Source: an uncultured Burkholderiales bacterium
GTDB taxonomy: Bacteria > Pseudomonadota > Gammaproteobacteria > Burkholderiales > Burkholderiaceae_C
Direction: 5' to 3'
Length of the DNA: 45,394 nucleotides
Assembly: GCA_903838355.1 (NCBI GenBank)
Contig: CAILYC010000015.1
Coordinates: forward strand, 1-45,394
Below, piece by piece: positions 17,491 to 25,549 of this stretch. The first letter of the stretch is position 1; the number at the start of each line of letters is the position of its first letter. A program made the position numbers and the translations under genes. The notes under the pieces were generated by a model, which ran no database searches, was not told the DNA's origin, and saw only the letters and a list, made by a program, of their open reading frames with translations.

Positions 17491-17671
17491 GCTGTGGTCA
17501 TGGTGGGTTTGAAATGGATGGCGCCATGGGCCCGCGCGCCCCGTTGAGCTCTCAGTGGCGATCATGATAGGCCATTCTTGGGCCCTTGTCATGGGTGGAT
17601 CAACGGATCATGGTGTTGGCATCACTGAGTGGGGATAAAGAGGTTGGGTCAAAGGTGTGAGGCAAGGGGCG

Positions 17672-17714
17672 GGCTCATCAGCCACACTCAAGCGCCCAGC
17701 GTGGCTGATGAGCC
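17672..17714. terminator. 14-bp perfect inverted repeat between the aldolase and murU genes
   Basis: GGCTCATCAGCCAC (17672-17685) and GTGGCTGATGAGCC (17701-17714) are exact inverse complements with a 15-base loop. No T-run follows on either strand. It lies between divergent genes, where a terminator is not needed, so it may be an operator or a REP-like element. The right arm runs into a heptamer array. Confidence 0.6.
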
Positions 17715-17745
17715 TGGAGCCTGGAGTCTGAAGCCTGAAGCCTGT
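17711..17745. repeat. 7-bp tandem array next to the inverted repeat
   Basis: Five heptamers: AGCCTGG (x2), AGTCTGA, AGCCTGA and AGCCTGT. The array overlaps the last four bases of the inverted repeat. Confidence 0.85.
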
Positions 17746-17893
17746 CCATTTTTTGGATGCGTTAAGATCCCCATTGCAGTGGGCTGCGTCCTCAAAACCC
17801 TCTTTTTTCATGGCCCTTCACGGCAACTCTTGGCCTGTTGCCCTGTTGCCCTCGCCGTCTTCAACCTCTTTGCCCCAACACCCGCGCCGCGCC
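17746..17893. other. Spacer before murU
   Basis: With the inverted repeat and the heptamer array, this makes up the 403-bp region between the aldolase and murU. The murU frame is open here from 17753, but no family member is so long at the N-terminus, so I treat it as noncoding. No good promoter match is seen. Confidence 0.4.
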
Positions 17894-18706
17894 ATGACCT
17901 TGTTGCCAACGATTCCCCTCCAATCCAAAGCCTTGGTGCTGTGCGCGGGCCGAGGGATGCGCATGCGGCCTTTGAGTGACCAGACCCCCAAGCCGCTCTT
18001 GGCGGTTCATGGCAAGCCCCTGGTCGTTTGGCATCTCGAGCGCTTGGCCCGAGACGGCATCAATCAGGTGCTCCTCAACACGGCCTGGCTGGGCGGGCAA
18101 ATTGTGGATCATTTCAAAGCCCACCCCCAAGACGCCCCAGTGCGCCTTGCTTACTCGCGCGAGGACTTGGATTTTGGTGGAGCGCTGGAGACAGCAGGTG
18201 GGGTGGTGCGGGCCCTGCCTCAACTGGCCGACCCCTTTTGGGTGATGGCCGCAGACGTCTACAGCCCCGGCTTTGTCTTTGCACCCAAGCGCCTCGCCGC
18301 CTTTGCCGCCAGCCCAGAACTCGCCCACGTGTGGCTGGTCCCCAATCCGAGTCACCACCCCAAGGGTGACTTTTGTATCAGCGCCGAGGGGCTGGCGTTT
18401 TGCCCAGAGGACCTGAGGCTGGACCCGGCTCTCGCAAACCCCTGCGCTGTGCAGACCTACACCTTTAGCACCATGGCGCTTTATAAAAAAGCCTTCTTCA
18501 ATGGGCCTTGGTGCAAGATCGAAAGCGGCAACACTCAGGGCCTCCACGCCCCCTTGGCCCCGATGCTCAAAGCCGCCATGAAGCTGGGCTTGGTGGGCGC
18601 GACTTTATTCAAGGGCTTTTGGTGTGATGTGGGCACGCCTGAGAGGCTCTCCGAGTTGAATGCGACTGTGCCCCATGCGGGCTCAGACCCGCCCCAAACG
18701 CCTTGA
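17894..18706 (+). CDS. murU: N-acetylmuramate 1-phosphate uridylyltransferase
   Basis: Nucleotidyltransferase that makes UDP-MurNAc from MurNAc 1-phosphate in the peptidoglycan recycling route that bypasses fosfomycin-sensitive MurA. The 270-aa protein has the GT-A nucleotidyltransferase pattern KALVLCAGRGMRMRPLSD with Lys in TPKPLL, a metal-binding Asp in MAADVY, and a C-terminal WCDVGTPERL. I start at the ATG at 17894, as the conserved core begins 12 residues later. A glucose-1-phosphate thymidylyl- or mannose-1-phosphate guanylyltransferase is less likely by length. Its usual neighbour amgK is 11 kb away at 29642; pepP follows, as in related genomes. Confidence 0.87.
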   Translation: MTLLPTIPLQSKALVLCAGRGMRMRPLSDQTPKPLLAVHGKPLVVWHLERLARDGINQVLLNTAWLGGQIVDHFKAHPQDAPVRLAYSREDLDFGGALETAGGVVRALPQLADPFWVMAADVYSPGFVFAPKRLAAFAASPELAHVWLVPNPSHHPKGDFCISAEGLAFCPEDLRLDPALANPCAVQTYTFSTMALYKKAFFNGPWCKIESGNTQGLHAPLAPMLKAAMKLGLVGATLFKGFWCDVGTPERLSELNATVPHAGSDPPQTP

Positions 18707-18886
18707 AAAAGCGGGGTGAAGAAATTGCGGGTAAGGCCAGCGCCCCCCCCCTTGCAAATCCTCACCTGGCGCGGGTGAAGTTTTTTCTCGGATAATCCAA
18801 CCTTGTGCCGTGCATCTTGCCCCCATGGCCTCGCACACGAGAAATTCATTGACCCAGACCCCTCTTTTTGGAAGGCCCACGCAACC

Positions 18887-20359
18887 ATGGACATCCACGC
18901 CCAACGCCGTCAGCAATTGGCCCAATCCTTGGGCGCAGGTGGGGTGGCCGTCATGGCCACGGCGCCGACCCGGGCACGCAACCGTGACAGCGAATACCCC
19001 TACCGTTTTGACAGCTCTTTTTATTACTTGACTGGGTTTACCGAGCCGCACGCCGTTTTGTTTCTCAACGCCCAAGGGGAATCGGTGCTGTTTTGTCAGC
19101 CCAAAGACGAGAGCCGCGAGATTTGGGACGGCGTGCGGTTGGGCCCAGAGCAAGCCCCCGCCGTCTTGGGTCTCACCCAGGCCTTTTCCATTGAAGAATT
19201 AGACCGCCTGGCGCCTGAACTCTTAAAGCACCATGACACCTGGTGGACCCCGTTTGACGCCGCGCCCGAGTTTGAAGCCCAAGTGCAAGGCTGGAACCTG
19301 AAACTTCAGGGCATGGTGAGAAGCGGAGTGAAGCCAGCGAGCACTCGCAAAAATCTCTCGATGCTTGTTGATGAAATGCGACTCATCAAAGACGCGCAGG
19401 AAATTGCGACCATGCGCTCGGCTTGCGACATTTCGTCCTTGGCCCACCGCCAGGCCATGCGCTTGTGCGCTGAGCGGGTCCGAGCGGGTCTGGAGACACG
19501 CGAGTTTCACTTGGAAGCCGAGTTGCTGCATGTTTTTAGGCAACACGGCTCAGAGGCACCGGCCTACACCAGCATTGTGGCCGCGGGTGCCAATGCCTGT
19601 GTGCTGCACTACCGCGCCGAGCGCGGCCTCATCCAAGCCGGCGAGCTCGTCTTGATCGATGCGGGTTGTGAGCTCGGTGGCTATGCCAGCGACATCACGC
19701 GCACCTTCCCCGCGAATGGCGTCTTTGCCGGCGCACAACGCGACCTCTATGCCTTGGTGTTGCTCAGCCAAGAAGCGGCCATTGCACAGACCCGGGTGGG
19801 TGCCAAGTTCACCGATCCCCACGACGCGAGTGTTCGCGTGCTGGCCCAAGGCCTGTTGGACTTGGGGCTTTTGAGCCCGAACCTACACGGCAGTGTGGAC
19901 GACGTGATCGAGCACAAACATTACACCCCGTTTTACATGCACCGCACCAGCCACTGGTTGGGGCTGGACGTGCACGACTGTGGCGCTTATGTAGAAAGCG
20001 AGCCGCGTGTGACTGAAGCCGCTCAGCGCGCCCCTGCCACTCCTGCCACCCCTGCCACCCCTGCCTTCTCGGCCCCCACTTGGCAAGCGGTGCTGGACAA
20101 TCCCAGCAACGCCAGCGGCAACGCACCCAGCAACAAGACCGCGGCAACAAACCCAGCACCCCGAAGGCTGCAAGCGGGCATGGTGCTCACGATTGAGCCG
20201 GGTCTGTACGTGCGACCCAGCGACACGGTGCCCCCTGCGTTTTGGAACATCGGCATCCGCATTGAAGACGACGCCTGGGTGACACCGAGCGGGGCGCAAC
20301 TCTTGTCAAGAGGCGTGCCCGTCGAGATCGAGGCCATCGAGGAGATCATGCGCGCATGA
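18887..20359 (+). CDS. pepP: Xaa-Pro aminopeptidase with a repeat insertion
   Basis: Removes an N-terminal residue before proline. The 490-aa protein has the creatinase-like N-domain and the pita-bread catalytic domain with dinuclear-metal ligands: two Asp (LIDAGCELGGYASDITRTF), His in HRTSHWLGLDVHD, Glu in TIEPGLY and Glu in IGIRIEDD. I use the ATG at 18887; the frame is open further up but starts there match the family. Between DVHDCGAY and GMVLTIEPG there is an extra stretch of about 50 residues (375-424), rich in Ala, Pro, Thr and Asn, whose first part is coded by a 9-bp tandem repeat. Family members normally have only a short loop here. The catalytic residues are intact, so the enzyme is probably active. 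Confidence 0.95.
   Translation: MDIHAQRRQQLAQSLGAGGVAVMATAPTRARNRDSEYPYRFDSSFYYLTGFTEPHAVLFLNAQGESVLFCQPKDESREIWDGVRLGPEQAPAVLGLTQAFSIEELDRLAPELLKHHDTWWTPFDAAPEFEAQVQGWNLKLQGMVRSGVKPASTRKNLSMLVDEMRLIKDAQEIATMRSACDISSLAHRQAMRLCAERVRAGLETREFHLEAELLHVFRQHGSEAPAYTSIVAAGANACVLHYRAERGLIQAGELVLIDAGCELGGYASDITRTFPANGVFAGAQRDLYALVLLSQEAAIAQTRVGAKFTDPHDASVRVLAQGLLDLGLLSPNLHGSVDDVIEHKHYTPFYMHRTSHWLGLDVHDCGAYVESEPRVTEAAQRAPATPATPATPAFSAPTWQAVLDNPSNASGNAPSNKTAATNPAPRRLQAGMVLTIEPGLYVRPSDTVPPAFWNIGIRIEDDAWVTPSGAQLLSRGVPVEIEAIEEIMRA
20033..20065. repeat. 9-bp tandem repeat inside pepP
   Basis: Units CCTGCCACT, CCTGCCACC, CCTGCCACC and CCTGCC encode Pro-Ala-Thr repeats. The period keeps the frame. Confidence 0.9.
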
Positions 20360-20408
20360 GGCGAGTCTGGACTGCGTTTCACACCTTTCTGGGCTGCGTC
20401 ATTGGCCC

Positions 20409-20494
20409 TGGCTATCACGCTCATAGCCAATCGGCATTGGCTTTGGATTTAATTTTTAACTATCATTACATTTGTTCTGATTGTTTTTAACTAT
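20409..20494 (+). promoter_or_regulatory. Operator candidates before rubrerythrin
   Basis: Two elements in an AT-rich spacer. An inverted repeat TGGCTAT (20409-20415) / ATAGCCA (20423-20429) with a 7-base centre, which could also be a pepP terminator. Then an exact 11-bp direct repeat TTTTTAACTAT at 20453-20463 and 20484-20494, 31 bp apart, about three helical turns. A possible promoter TTGGAT (20443-20448) - 18 bp - TACATT (20467-20472) puts the first copy between -35 and -10 and the second near the transcription start, an arrangement that would suit repression. The regulator is unknown. Confidence 0.45.
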
Positions 20495-20512
20495 TTATTC
20501 AAAGGATGCCCC

Positions 20513-20995
20513 ATGACCACCACCCACAACCCTCTTCTCAAAACCTTGGCCAACTTGGAGTCGGCCTTTGCCGGCGAGTCCATGGCCCACCTCAAATACC
20601 GCTACTTTGCCAAGATATGCCGCGAGATGGGTGACCTGAGCAGTGCCGAGGTTTTTGAGCAAACCGCCTTGCAAGAAGTTCAGCACGCCTTTGGCCACCT
20701 CGACTTGCTTTACCCCAAAGCCACATTGACGCCCGCGCGGGTGCTGGAGATGGCCATCGAGGGTGAGACCTACGAATACACGGAGATGTATCCAAGCTTT
20801 TTGCGCGCCGCGCTTGAAGAGGGGAAAGCCTTGGCCGCGGCCGAAATGGAAGACCAAATTGCCGAGTCCAAAGCGCATGCCCAGGCCTTTGAGGCGACAC
20901 TCCTCAAAGCCCAAAAGCGCTTTGCCGCCCTCGCTCGCGTCGAAGAGCGCCATGCCCAGCACTACCAAGATCAACTCGCGCTCGTGCAAGCCTAA
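20513..20995 (+). CDS. Rubrerythrin-type di-iron protein without rubredoxin domain
   Basis: Ferritin-like four-helix protein that reduces hydrogen peroxide at a di-iron site. In the 160-aa product the expected ligands are visible: Glu22 in AGESMAHLKYR, Glu55 and His58 in LQEVQHAF, acidic residues around EGETYEYTE (84-91), and Glu144/His147 in VEERHAQHY. Classical rubrerythrins carry a C-terminal rubredoxin domain; here that domain is absent and a separate rubredoxin gene lies 44 bp downstream, likely as the electron donor. SD AAAGGA lies 6 bases before the ATG. Confidence 0.92.
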   Translation: MTTTHNPLLKTLANLESAFAGESMAHLKYRYFAKICREMGDLSSAEVFEQTALQEVQHAFGHLDLLYPKATLTPARVLEMAIEGETYEYTEMYPSFLRAALEEGKALAAAEMEDQIAESKAHAQAFEATLLKAQKRFAALARVEERHAQHYQDQLALVQA

Positions 20996-21039
20996 GCGTC
21001 AACTCTTTCATTTTTATCCATTCAACCCAGGAACATTTC

Positions 21040-21216
21040 ATGTCCATTTCTTTTAAAACCTACCTTTGCATCGTTTGCGGCTTCATTTATGACGAGGCCA
21101 CGGGCCGACCCGAGGAGGGCATCGCCCCCGGCACTTTGTGGGCCGATGTCCCCGCCGAGTGGACCTGTCCAGAGTGTGGGGTGGGGAAATCCGATTTCGA
21201 ACTCGTCGAGCTTTGA
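21040..21216 (+). CDS. Rubredoxin
   Basis: Small electron carrier of 58 aa with one Fe(Cys)4 centre. The two ligand pairs are Cys10/Cys13 (YLCIVCGFIYDE) and Cys43/Cys46 (TCPECGVGKSDFE), with the conserved aromatic and PAEWTCP segment between. SD AGGAA precedes the ATG. Being 44 bp after rubrerythrin, it very likely passes electrons to it; alkane hydroxylases can also use rubredoxins, but none is nearby. Confidence 0.95.
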   Translation: MSISFKTYLCIVCGFIYDEATGRPEEGIAPGTLWADVPAEWTCPECGVGKSDFELVEL

Positions 21217-21384
21217 TCCTGGTCTCGCATGACGGGGGCGAGCACGCCAGCCTTTTTTCATGACCTGCTGCGGGGGTGGGTTATTTCTTGAGATCCCACT
21301 TCTCGCTGGGACGGCAGCCTCTGGGTGAGGACCTACAATCGGGGACCATCACAGCGCGTGACCGTGCACCTTGGAGCCTACCCC

Positions 21385-23718
21385 ATGACCGACCCGACCC
21401 ATACCCCAAAATCCACCCCCCAAGAGCAACGCCGTGAAGAAGCGCGCCAAGAGTTGCGCCGCGCCGCGCTCGAATACCATGAGTTCCCCACGCCGGGCAA
21501 GATCAGCATCAAAGCCACCAAGCAGCTGATCAATCAGCACGACTTGGCCTTGGCTTACTCCCCAGGGGTTGCCGCGCCTTGCGAAGAGATCGTCAAAGAC
21601 CCCAATGCGGCCTTCAAGTACACCAGTCGTGGCAATTTGGTGGCCGTGATCACCAATGGCACGGCCGTGCTGGGTTTGGGCGACATTGGCCCCTTGGCCG
21701 CCAAGCCGGTCATGGAAGGCAAGGGCGTGCTGTTTCACAAATTTGCTGGTATTGATGTGTTTGACATCGAGATCAATGAAAAAAACCTGGACAAACTCGT
21801 CGACATCATCGCCTCCTTGGAACCCACCTTTGGGGGCATCAATTTAGAAGACATCAAAGCCCCGGATTGTTTTTATGTGGAACGCAAACTTCGCGAACGC
21901 ATGAAAATACCGGTTTTTCACGATGACCAACACGGCACCGCCATCGTGGTGGGTGCGGCGATTTTGAATGGACTCAAAATCGTCAACAAAAAGCTCGAGG
22001 ACGTGAAAATCGTCACCTCGGGCGCGGGTGCTGCGGCGCTCGCTTGCTTGGGGCTCTTGCTCAAACTGGGTGTGCCCAAGCACAACATCTTTGTCACCGA
22101 TTTGGCCGGCGTCGTCTACCAAGGCCGCACCGAGCTCATGGACGAGGACAAAATCCAGTTTGCTCAAAACACCCCCCACCGCACGCTGGCCGAGGTCATG
22201 GTCGATGCCGATGTGTTCTTGGGCCTCTCGGCCGGTGGCGTCTTGAAGGCCGAGGTCGTCAAAACCATGGCCTCGCACCCCATTATTTTGGCGCTGGCCA
22301 ACCCCAGCCCCGAAATCTTGCCCGAAGACGTGAAGGCCGTGCGAGACGACGCCATCATTGCCACGGGCCGCACCGATTACCCCAATCAGGTCAACAACGT
22401 GCTGTGCTTTCCCTATATTTTCCGGGGTGCCTTGGATGCCGGGGCCTCCACCATCACGTCAGAGATGGAGATTGCCGCGGTCTACGCCATTGCCGAGCTC
22501 GCCCAAGCCGAGCAAAGCGAGGTGGTCGCCGCCGCTTATGTGGGTGAGCAGCTGAGTTTTGGGCCCGAGTACTTGATCCCCAAGCCCTTTGATCCCCGGC
22601 TCATGATCAAAATCGCGCCTGCCGTGGCCTTGGCCGCACAAACCAGTGGTGTGGCACTTCGTCCCATCGCCGACATGGACGCTTACCGCGAAAAGCTCCT
22701 GAGCTTTGTCTACGCCTCGGGCCAAACCATGAAGCCCATTTACGCGGCCGCCAAAACCGCCCAGCACAAGCGAGTCGCCTATGCCGAGGGCGAAGAAGAA
22801 CGCATCTTGCGAGCGGTGCAAGTGGTGGTGGACGAACAACTCGCTCAGCCCACCTTGATTGGACGCCCCAGCGTCATTGCTCGGCGCATTGAGCAGTTTG
22901 GTCTGCGCTTAAAGGAAGGCGTTGATTACCACGTGGTCAACGTCGAGAACGATCCGCGCTACCGAGATTTCTGGCAAACCTACTGGCGCATGATGCAAAG
23001 AAAAGGCGTCACCCAACAATTGGCCAAAATTGACATGAGAAGGCGCTTGACCCTCATTGGCACCATGCTGCTGCACAAAGGCGAGGTGGACGGCTTGATT
23101 TGCGGCACCTGGGGCACCACCGATGTGCACTTGAACTACATCGACCAAGTGATTGGTCACCGCAAAGGTGTCAGCACCTACGCCTGCATGAATGGCCTGG
23201 TGCTGCCCGAGCGCCAAGTCTTCTTGGTCGACACCCACATCAACTACGACCCAAACGCCGCGCAGTTGGCCGAAATCACCATTTTGGCGGCCAAAGAGAT
23301 GATGCGCTTTGGCATCCGGCCCAAGGCCGCCCTCCTCTCCCACTCCAATTTTGGGTCTAGCAACCACCCCAGCGCCATCAAAATGCGCGACACCCTGGCA
23401 CTTCTTCAAGTGCAAGCGCCTTGGCTCGAGGTTGACGGTGAGATGCATGGCGACTTGGCCATCGACGAGGCCGCCCGCGGCGCCCTCATGCCCAGCAGCA
23501 CCCTGGCGGGCAACGCCAACTTGCTCGTGCTCCCCAACCTGGATGCGGCCAACATTGCCTACAATTTGCTCAAAACCGCCGCGGGTGGCAACATCGCCAT
23601 TGGCCCGGTCTTGCTCGGCGCCAACAAGCCCATCCACATCCTCACCCCCAGCACCACGGTCAGGAGAATTGTCAACATGACAGCTCTCACCGTGACCGAC
23701 GCGAGCGCCCAAAGATAA
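21385..23718 (+). CDS. maeB: NADP-dependent malic enzyme with phosphotransacetylase-like domain
   Basis: Converts malate to pyruvate and CO2 with reduction of NADP. The 777-aa protein is the large MaeB form: the malic-enzyme part covers about residues 1-430 (catalytic Lys/Tyr regions around [16 protein letters not shown], metal-binding [11 protein letters not shown], then the Rossmann domain [16 protein letters not shown]), and the rest is a phosphotransacetylase-like domain that in MaeB serves regulation by acetyl-CoA. I chose the ATG at 21385 with GGAG 8 bases upstream. The 168-bp spacer after rubredoxin suggests its own promoter. Confidence 0.96.
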   Translation: MTDPTHTPKSTPQEQRREEARQELRRAALEYHEFPTPGKISIKATKQLINQHDLALAYSPGVAAPCEEIVKDPNAAFKYTSRGNLVAVITNGTAVLGLGDIGPLAAKPVMEGKGVLFHKFAGIDVFDIEINEKNLDKLVDIIASLEPTFGGINLEDIKAPDCFYVERKLRERMKIPVFHDDQHGTAIVVGAAILNGLKIVNKKLEDVKIVTSGAGAAALACLGLLLKLGVPKHNIFVTDLAGVVYQGRTELMDEDKIQFAQNTPHRTLAEVMVDADVFLGLSAGGVLKAEVVKTMASHPIILALANPSPEILPEDVKAVRDDAIIATGRTDYPNQVNNVLCFPYIFRGALDAGASTITSEMEIAAVYAIAELAQAEQSEVVAAAYVGEQLSFGPEYLIPKPFDPRLMIKIAPAVALAAQTSGVALRPIADMDAYREKLLSFVYASGQTMKPIYAAAKTAQHKRVAYAEGEEERILRAVQVVVDEQLAQPTLIGRPSVIARRIEQFGLRLKEGVDYHVVNVENDPRYRDFWQTYWRMMQRKGVTQQLAKIDMRRRLTLIGTMLLHKGEVDGLICGTWGTTDVHLNYIDQVIGHRKGVSTYACMNGLVLPERQVFLVDTHINYDPNAAQLAEITILAAKEMMRFGIRPKAALLSHSNFGSSNHPSAIKMRDTLALLQVQAPWLEVDGEMHGDLAIDEAARGALMPSSTLAGNANLLVLPNLDAANIAYNLLKTAAGGNIAIGPVLLGANKPIHILTPSTTVRRIVNMTALTVTDASAQR

Positions 23719-23904
23719 GCCATTAAAGGTGTGTGAGCGCTTGCCAACTTGAAAAAAATGACCTTGGAATTTGCCGATTAAACGGGCAGGCTCTTGCATT
23801 TTTGAGTCATCTGAGTGACAATTCGAGCTGAGGTTTCGGGTTGCCTCAGCCAGACTTGGCGCCTCAACCCCTCCACTTTTCATGGAAGCGTCACGGAGAT
23901 GGAA
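23719..23904. other. Spacer between maeB and the barstar-like gene
   Basis: No coding sequence is supported. In particular no barnase-like ribonuclease or fragment of one is visible in any frame of this 186-bp spacer. Confidence 0.5.
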
Positions 23905-24480
23905 ATGCCACTTCGTACTGTCAAGACCAATATTGTTCAGTCCATTCGAGCTTTTAGGGTGTCGGATTTGCAATTGGCCGCCAAAGATTTGGGACATCAT
24001 TTTTTGTATGCCCACCTGGCCCAAGCCCAAAGCAAACAAGACGTCTTGGATTCAATCATCCAACAATTCACATTCCCCTCACAGGCGAGCAAGAATTTCG
24101 ACTCTCTTTATGACAGCATGACCGATCCATTGCACAAGTCGGGCCCCCAACCCGGTTTTGTCGTGGTGCTCGAGCACATTCCGGCGCACACCAAGTTTGA
24201 CAAAGAAGCGCGTGAGCAGCTTCTCGACATCTTTCGCGAAGCCGCCGATTATTGGTCAGACCGAAAAGTCTGCTTTCGCGCCTTTTACTCCTTCTCGGTG
24301 GCCCGGGTGCCCTCGGTCTTGGACATGGAGCGGCCCGTGTCCTCCGCGCAAGACCTCACGGGCATTGAGTTACCCGAAGAGAGCGAGAAAATGCCCACCG
24401 ATAAATTGGTCGACATCTCGCCCTTGGCGCTCAGAATGAGCAGCCCCTTCAACGCCGGATACTGGCTCACCGCGGCTTGA
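23905..24480 (+). CDS. Barstar-family protein without a neighbouring barnase
   Basis: Resembles the barstar (RNase inhibitor) family found in Burkholderiales. The 191-aa protein has a core with FLYAHLAQAQSKQDVLDSI, FTFPSQASKNFDSLYDSM and a following hydrophobic strand GFVVVLEHIP, matching the barstar helix-strand order (Asp/Asn-rich loop before an alpha helix that plugs the RNase active site), then EAREQLLDIFREAADYW. The C-terminal 50 residues are an extension. The ATG at 23905 has GGAG 6 bases upstream, better placed than the ATG at 23899. Barstar normally neutralises a cognate secreted RNase; none is adjacent, so its present role is uncertain. Family assignment is from recognition of the pattern, not a search. 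Confidence 0.75.
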   Translation: MPLRTVKTNIVQSIRAFRVSDLQLAAKDLGHHFLYAHLAQAQSKQDVLDSIIQQFTFPSQASKNFDSLYDSMTDPLHKSGPQPGFVVVLEHIPAHTKFDKEAREQLLDIFREAADYWSDRKVCFRAFYSFSVARVPSVLDMERPVSSAQDLTGIELPEESEKMPTDKLVDISPLALRMSSPFNAGYWLTAA

Positions 24481-24672
24481 ACACGCGCGCCTGCGCTGCA
24501 CAAGCCTGAGACAGGTCACCAGGTCACCGTCAACGGCCAACCGGCAAGACAAGCATCAACCTGCAGAGGTGCACGCGCACTTGGGGCAGGTTTTTTTTGG
24601 CGAGCGAACACCCCAATGGGTCTGGCCTTTCAAGCCCTTGGGACTTGGGGGTTTGGGGCTGAAGTTGCGCAT

Positions 24673-25518
24673 TCACTTGACGGGCAGCGACTGGGAAAGC
24701 GCCACATACTCCTCAACACTCACCTCTTGGGCACGGCGCTTGAAATCAAACGCCCCCGTCCAGCCTTGCGCCATGAGCCACGGCTCCAAGGCGTGGCGCA
24801 GGAGTTTGCGCCGCTGTGAAAACGCCACTTGCACCAGAGAAGAAAACCGATGGAGCTCCAAGATCGGCGGCTGCGCGAGGGGCACCATGCGCACGACGGC
24901 ACTCTTGACCCGCGGCGGTGGATCAAACGCTTGTTCATCCACCTTCAACACCCACTCCATGGCATAGCGCCATTGCAGCATGACACTCAAGCGCGAGTAG
25001 TGGGTGTTGCCCACAGGCGCCACCATGCGCTCGACCACCTCTTGCTGGAGCATGAAGTGCTGATCCTCGATGTGCTGGACATGCTCCAAAAGGTGAAACA
25101 AGATGGGCGTGGAGATGTTGTAGGGCAAATTGCCCACCACCCTTAGGCGCGGGGGAGCGGCAAGTGCCGCCGGCGCACTTGCTGGCATCGTTGCTGGCAT
25201 CTCTGCTGGCATCTCTGCTTGCGCCCACCCGTGCGGCCACGCATGCCACAAGGCGGAGAAATCCACCCGCAGCACATCGCCTTGGATCACCTTGAGCTGC
25301 GGATTCAAGGCCAAGCCTTGCGCCAAATCACGGTCGAGTTCAATCACGCACAACGCACCGAGCACAGCCGTCAAAGGCCGGGTGATGGCCGACAAGCCAG
25401 GTCCTATTTCCACCACACGCTGCCCGCGTTGCGGTGCTATGGCGGCAACAATCTCTTCGATCACCAAGGGATCGACCAAAAAATGCTGGCCAAATCGCTT
25501 TTTGGCTTGATGCTTCAA
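24673..25518 (-). CDS. rsmA: 16S rRNA (adenine1518/1519-N6)-dimethyltransferase with a loop insertion
   Basis: KsgA/RsmA dimethylates A1518 and A1519 in the 3' hairpin of 16S rRNA late in 30S assembly. The 281-aa protein has the N-terminal [14 protein letters not shown]-binding [11 protein letters not shown] (36-46), acidic loop motif [15 protein letters not shown], and the catalytic NLPYNIS (130-136). Between GDVLRVDF and NLPYNIS there is an insertion (about residues 97-123) of Ala, Pro, Glu and Met coded partly by a 12-bp tandem repeat; this is usually a short connector. It follows surA by 31 bp. In many Proteobacteria pdxA lies between surA and rsmA; here it does not. Confidence 0.96.
   Translation of the reverse strand: MKHQAKKRFGQHFLVDPLVIEEIVAAIAPQRGQRVVEIGPGLSAITRPLTAVLGALCVIELDRDLAQGLALNPQLKVIQGDVLRVDFSALWHAWPHGWAQAEMPAEMPATMPASAPAALAAPPRLRVVGNLPYNISTPILFHLLEHVQHIEDQHFMLQQEVVERMVAPVGNTHYSRLSVMLQWRYAMEWVLKVDEQAFDPPPRVKSAVVRMVPLAQPPILELHRFSSLVQVAFSQRRKLLRHALEPWLMAQGWTGAFDFKRRAQEVSVEEYVALSQSLPVK
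25180..25215. repeat. 12-bp tandem repeat inside rsmA
   Basis: Units TGCTGGCATCGT, TGCTGGCATCTC and TGCTGGCATCTC with a partial fourth. Read on the minus strand they encode Ala-Glu-Met-Pro type repeats. The period keeps the frame. Confidence 0.88.
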
Positions 25519-25549
25519 AAATAGGACCCGTTCGGCACGCCTGGGCGCA

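Noticed and set aside
23719..23904. Barnase-like toxin gene next to the barstar-like gene
   Set aside because: The spacer is only 186 bp, with no frame or fragment resembling a guanyl-specific RNase.
22909..24039. 376-codon open frame on the minus strand
   Set aside because: Antisense to the end of maeB and the start of the barstar-like gene; no domain recognised.
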